Shown one piece after another: positions 5,372 to 7,879 of a stretch of DNA of 7,879 nt. The DNA comes from Clostridiales bacterium (lineage in GTDB: Bacteria > Bacillota > Clostridia > Oscillospirales > Butyricicoccaceae). The notes under the pieces were generated by a model. That model ran no database searches, had not been told where the DNA came from, and saw nothing but the letters and a program-made list of their open reading frames with translations. Where the stretch lies: assembly GCA_019418305.1 (NCBI GenBank), contig DYCA01000055.1, forward strand, positions 1 to 7,879, given 5' to 3'. The position numbers and the translations under genes are program-made. The number at the start of each line of letters is the position of its first letter. The first letter of the stretch is position 1.

Positions 5372-6230
5372 ACGCTTTGCGCACAAATTTGATGGCGCTC
5401 ATGGCTGCCTGCGCACCGTCGGATACTGCTTTCGCGACCTGCAGCAGTCCGCCGGTGCAGTCGCCCGCAGCAAACAGACCGGGAACCGCAGTTGCCCCAT
5501 CTTCGCTGACCTGAATTTTGTTTCCATCCAGCTGCGCCCCCAGCTTGCGGGCAAAATCGCCGCTGCCCGCCGTGCCGTAAGCGATGAACACGCCATCGAC
5601 TGCGAGCGGGTCGCCGGTCTGAAACGTTACACGCGCAACCTTGTCTTCGCCTTCGACTACTGCGACCGGACGTTCATCCACATGCAGCCCTTCGGGCAGG
5701 CCGGTTGGTGCGGGTGCGCCACTTGTCAACAGTGTCACAGAAGCCGCAACCGGCAGCAGAGTGCGCGCTTCTTCCAGCGCATATTCGCCCTCGCCCAATA
5801 CAGCGACCGCTTTGCCGCGATAGAAAAAGGCGTCACATATTGCGCAGTAGCTGACGCCGCGCCCTTCCAGTTCACGCACACCCGGAATCGGCGGCGTGGC
5901 ACGCGGAGCGCCGGTGGCGAGGATGACTGCGTCCGCAGAGAATGTACCTGCGGTTGTTTTAACCGTAAATCCTTTTTCGGCGTACTCTACGCCGGTAACC
6001 TCGGTCTGTACCAGTTGTGCGCCCAAGCGTTCTGCCTGTGCGCGTCCGCGCGCAAGCAGCTCAGGACCGGAAATCACATCGGCAAAGCCGAAGTAGTTTT
6101 CAATTTTATCTGTTTTGTCCAGTGCGCCGCCGTCTTTATAGGTGACAGTGGCTTGAATTCCTGCACGCGCCGTATAAATGGCAGCGCTCAGTCCGGCGGG
6201 GCCGCCGCCGATGATGAGAACAGATGGCAT
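5370..6230 (-). CDS. Thioredoxin reductase-like FAD flavoprotein with weakened NADPH site
   Basis: This 286-residue protein belongs to the thioredoxin reductase/pyridine nucleotide-disulfide oxidoreductase group. The N-terminal FAD site is intact: GGGPAG (8-13). So is ATGA (105-108), as is the C-terminal FAD motif GLFAAGDCTGG (251-261). The redox pair is C129-A-I-C132 in SYCAICDAFFYRGK, in place of the usual CATC. The second dinucleotide motif reads GEGEYALEEA (146-155) rather than GGGDSA, and the HRRxxxR segment that binds the NADPH 2'-phosphate is replaced by LLTSGAPAP (167-175). The protein is also shorter than typical NADPH enzymes (about 305-320). These features resemble the pyridine-nucleotide-independent, ferredoxin-linked flavin thioredoxin reductases known in Clostridium, but that role is inferred. 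The start at 6230 is chosen for AAAGGAAG (complement of 6237-6244); the frame extends to 6344 inside the upstream gene. It lies 16 bp after the transaminase gene in one operon. Confidence 0.85.
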   Translation of the reverse strand: MPSVLIIGGGPAGLSAAIYTARAGIQATVTYKDGGALDKTDKIENYFGFADVISGPELLARGRAQAERLGAQLVQTEVTGVEYAEKGFTVKTTAGTFSADAVILATGAPRATPPIPGVRELEGRGVSYCAICDAFFYRGKAVAVLGEGEYALEEARTLLPVAASVTLLTSGAPAPTGLPEGLHVDERPVAVVEGEDKVARVTFQTGDPLAVDGVFIAYGTAGSGDFARKLGAQLDGNKIQVSEDGATAVPGLFAAGDCTGGLLQVAKAVSDGAQAAMSAIKFVRKA

Positions 6231-6246
6231 AGTGTACTTCCTTTCG

Positions 6247-7092
6247 TCACTTATCGGTTTCCTGTATAAACCAGTCTTGATATGCTTTTTGCAGTTTATC
6301 CAGCAAAGCGGTATCCTTGCCTCCGACCGTCTTTTCATCCACATGGCTGACCGAGATGCAGTGTGAGCCGGTGGAAAGAATCATGATTTCGTCTGCCTTC
6401 ATTAGCTCATCCACCGTGAACGGTGCAACACGCGAAGGGATGCCTAGCTTTTCACACAGCTGCAAAAAGTGCATGCGCGTGATGCTGGGCAGAATGAGTT
6501 CGTCTGCCGGGGGCGTACAGAATACACCGTCCTTGAGAATTGCAAGTCCGGAGTGCGCGCCTTCGGTCACTCGGTCGCCACGGTGGAATACGACTTCGTC
6601 GCAACCGGCTTCGACCGCACGCTGCATAGCCATGCAGTTGGGGATGAGGTTAAGCGTTTTGATATTGCAGTGGAAAAAGCGTGTGTCCTCAACGGTGATG
6701 AGCTTGTACGGCTTATCGTGGCGGTCGAGCGCACACGGCTCCGAAAACGCCATCAGGCTGGCCTTGGCATTCGGCGGGAAAGCATGCATGCGATGCGCAA
6801 CTGCGCGCGTTGACTGCCAGTAGAGCATATGCGGCTCATCCGAATCCAGACGGCAGATCAAATCGTTCAGTACCGCCGCCAGTTCGTCGCGCGGCATCGG
6901 CGGGGTAATGCGCAGAAGCCGCAAGCTATTATAAAATCGATCAAGATGGTCGTCCAGTGCAAAGATTTTCTTGTTGCGCACCATGGCCGCGTCGTATACA
7001 CCATCGCCGAAATAGAAACCGCGGTCGGTGATCGGGGCTTTGACCTCGTCGATCGGGCCAATCGTACCGTTATAATATGCAATATCCCTCAT
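6247..7092 (-). CDS. dat: D-amino acid (D-alanine) transaminase, class IV fold
   Basis: This 281-residue PLP enzyme is a fold-type IV aminotransferase. The N-terminal ITDRGFYFGDGVYDA (21-35) is the family hallmark, the PLP lysine is K145 in CNIKTLNLIPN, and E177 in RVTEGAHSG should contact the pyridine nitrogen. L201 in ELILPSITR matches the residue seen at that place in D-amino acid transaminases. The stretch AHRMHAFPP (99-107) carries an Arg-x-His pair (R101, H103) like the carboxylate trap of the Bacillus D-alanine transaminase, which favours D-amino acid over branched-chain specificity. Its expected reaction is D-alanine + 2-oxoglutarate to pyruvate + D-glutamate, supplying cell wall precursors. 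Aminodeoxychorismate lyase or a branched-chain enzyme are the alternatives. The start is fixed by a GGGAGG site (complement of 7103-7108), 9 bases upstream of the ATG, and a good promoter. It is the first gene of an operon with the flavoprotein. Confidence 0.82.
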   Translation of the reverse strand: MRDIAYYNGTIGPIDEVKAPITDRGFYFGDGVYDAAMVRNKKIFALDDHLDRFYNSLRLLRITPPMPRDELAAVLNDLICRLDSDEPHMLYWQSTRAVAHRMHAFPPNAKASLMAFSEPCALDRHDKPYKLITVEDTRFFHCNIKTLNLIPNCMAMQRAVEAGCDEVVFHRGDRVTEGAHSGLAILKDGVFCTPPADELILPSITRMHFLQLCEKLGIPSRVAPFTVDELMKADEIMILSTGSHCISVSHVDEKTVGGKDTALLDKLQKAYQDWFIQETDK

Positions 7093-7127
7093 CAGGCGGA
7101 TACCTCCCTGTCATATAGTCTGCTTTC

Positions 7128-7156
7128 AGTATAGCGGCTTTACAGGTGCTTTGCAA
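7128..7156 (-). promoter_or_regulatory. Promoter of the dat-flavoprotein operon
   Basis: On the minus strand TTGCAA (7156-7151) stands exactly 17 bp before TATACT (7133-7128). Transcription would start near 7121, leaving a leader of about 28 nt with the ribosome-binding site. The -35 hexamer is its own reverse complement and is also usable by the divergent queH promoter. Confidence 0.75.
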
Positions 7157-7178
7157 GAGTGGGAAAATGTGATAGAAT
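7151..7178 (+). promoter_or_regulatory. Promoter of queH, sharing its -35 hexamer with the dat promoter
   Basis: TTGCAA (7151-7156) is followed after 16 bp by TAGAAT (7173-7178), which has the extended TG at 7170-7171. Transcription would start near 7185, giving a short leader with AGGAG at 7188-7192. This very short leader is the weak point of the assignment. Confidence 0.6.
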
Positions 7179-7203
7179 AGACAAAACAGGAGAGTGATTT
7201 TTG

Positions 7204-7779
7204 ATGAAAACGCTGCTGCATATTTGCTGCGCGCCGTGCTCGATTGTCTGCATTGACACATTGCGGCAGGAGGGCATTGAGCCGGTGGGATTCTGGTACA
7301 ATCCAAACATCCACCCGTTTACCGAATATAAGATGCGCAAGAATACGCTGGTTGAATACGCTAAAAGCATTGACCTAAAGTTGGAGATTGAAAACGAATA
7401 TGGTTTGCGCCGGTTTATTGAAGGTGTGTATCCCAATTTCGACAACCGCTGCGCGTTCTGCTATACGCTGCGCTTTGAGGAAACCGCGCGGTATGCGGCG
7501 GAGCACGGCTATGATCAGTTTACTTCGACGCTGTTTGTCAGTCCGTATCAGAACCATGAGTTAATGCGTGAAGTGGCCGAGCGGGCGGCGGAGAAGTACG
7601 GCGTTTCATATCTGCACCGTGATTTTTCGCCTCGGTTCCGTGAGGGACAGGATAAGGCGCGTGAGTTAGGATTATATATGCAAAAATATTGTGGCTGCAT
7701 TTTTTCTGAGGAGGACCGGTATAAGAAACGACCCAAAAAGAAAAAGACCGAGGAGAATGCTTTACAAACGGGACAGTAA
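7204..7779 (+). CDS. queH: Epoxyqueuosine reductase QueH
   Basis: QueH (formerly DUF208) carries out the last step of queuosine synthesis, reducing epoxyqueuosine to queuosine at position 34 of tRNAs with GUN anticodons (Asp, Asn, His, Tyr). It replaces the unrelated, cobalamin-dependent QueG in many anaerobes. The 191-residue protein shows the expected cysteines: the adjacent pair C8-C9 plus C12 in HICCAPC, C83 and C86 in NRCAFCYTLR, and C163 and C165 in KYCGCIFSE. The conserved WYNPNIHPFTEY (31-42) and FTSTLFVSPYQNH (106-118) are also clear. The C-terminus ends in a Lys/Arg-rich stretch (174-181). ATG at 7204 is taken as start, 11 bases after AGGAG (7188-7192); an in-frame TTG at 7201 would give 8-base spacing and one more residue. 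It is divergent from dat. No other queuosine gene is in the window. No terminator separates it from the tRNA gene. Confidence 0.95.
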   Translation: MKTLLHICCAPCSIVCIDTLRQEGIEPVGFWYNPNIHPFTEYKMRKNTLVEYAKSIDLKLEIENEYGLRRFIEGVYPNFDNRCAFCYTLRFEETARYAAEHGYDQFTSTLFVSPYQNHELMREVAERAAEKYGVSYLHRDFSPRFREGQDKARELGLYMQKYCGCIFSEEDRYKKRPKKKKTEENALQTGQ

Positions 7780-7789
7780 ATGGTATAAT
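7761..7789 (+). promoter_or_regulatory. Promoter of the tRNA-Arg gene, starting inside queH
   Basis: TTTACA (7761-7766), within the last codons of queH, is exactly 17 bp before a consensus TATAAT (7784-7789) with the extended TG at 7781-7782. Transcription would start near 7796, only about 7 nt before the mature 5' end of the tRNA. The five of six match at -35, ideal spacing and consensus -10 make this the strongest-looking promoter in the window. Confidence 0.85.
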
Positions 7790-7802
7790 ACCTTTTGTAC
7801 CC

Positions 7803-7879
7803 GCGCCCGTAGCTCAGCTGGATAGAGCGTTGGACTCCGACTCCAAAGGCCGTGCGTTCGAATCGCATCGGGCGTACCA
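7803..7879 (+). tRNA. tRNA-Arg (anticodon CCG)
   Basis: A complete 77-base cloverleaf is present. The acceptor stem is 7803-7809 with 7869-7875 (first pair G-U). The D stem GCTC/GAGC has an AGCTGGATA loop, and the anticodon stem TTGGA/TCCAA encloses the loop CTCCGAC with anticodon CCG (reads CGG). A 5-base variable loop is followed by the T stem GTGCG/CGCAT (one G-U pair) with loop TTCGAAT. The discriminator is A and CCA is encoded, ending at the last base of the window. Its anticodon is not a queuosine target, so adjacency to queH has no obvious functional meaning. Confidence 0.96.

Noticed and set aside
5682..6269. Plus-strand 195-codon frame opposite the flavoprotein gene
   Set aside because: It is the shadow of a clear FAD enzyme, with no start signal and no recognisable domain.
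7204..7879. Functional link between queH and the adjacent tRNA
   Set aside because: Queuosine is placed only in tRNAs with GUN anticodons; this tRNA has CCG, so the adjacency is probably incidental.
1..7879. Mobile element, CRISPR array, toxin-antitoxin or defence system
   Set aside because: No transposase, integrase, direct-repeat array, terminal inverted repeats or recognisable defence domain is present. The tRNA 3' end could serve as an integration site, but the sequence beyond it is outside the window.

Overview
The window looks like ordinary chromosome of an anaerobic, moderately GC-rich Firmicute (class Clostridia, perhaps an Oscillospirales/Butyricicoccus-type gut bacterium; the rank below class is a guess). 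This rests on strong AAAGGAG-type Shine-Dalgarno sites, extended -10 promoters (TGnTATAAT), the QueH form of epoxyqueuosine reductase, a D-amino acid transaminase, a DUF3783 protein and a pyridine-nucleotide-motif-poor thioredoxin reductase-like flavoprotein. No transposase, integrase, phage gene or CRISPR array is visible.

Layout, left to right. (1) 1-552: the 3' part of an acidic, probably secreted or membrane-anchored protein with a DUF4367-like end. (2) 592-629: a perfect 17-bp terminator hairpin serving mainly a 74-residue unknown gene on the minus strand (631-855). (3) Divergent from it, rlmD (937-2301), a 23S rRNA uracil-C5 methyltransferase. (4) A minus-strand unit: a 62-codon ORF (3195-3383) whose stop codon lies against the Shine-Dalgarno site of an MgtC/SapB-family membrane protein gene (2455-3180), ending at a terminator at 2388-2431. 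(5) A divergent LysR-type regulator (3506-4405), with an 11-bp perfect inverted repeat in the shared control region. (6) A DUF3783 gene (4491-4874) and trxA (5023-5328). (7) A minus-strand two-gene operon, D-amino acid transaminase then thioredoxin reductase-like flavoprotein (7092 down to 5370), converging on trxA at one bidirectional terminator. (8) queH (7204-7779), divergent from that operon, and tRNA-Arg(CCG) (7803-7879), which ends exactly at the window edge.

How the parts relate. trxA and the flavoprotein lie tail to tail and probably form a thiol redox pair, although the flavoprotein has a degraded second nucleotide-binding site and no HRRxxxR motif, so its electron donor may not be NADPH. 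rlmD, queH and the tRNA gene belong to translation. The most system-like locus is lysR / 62-codon ORF / mgtC: divergent promoter region, inverted-repeat operator candidate overlapping the mgtC-side -10, a third copy of the same 10-mer inside the leader ORF, a translationally coupled leader ORF and mutually exclusive RNA pairings. This is only superficially like the leader-controlled mgtC of Salmonella, and the regulatory reading is inference. No intergenic stretch exceeds 300 bp.
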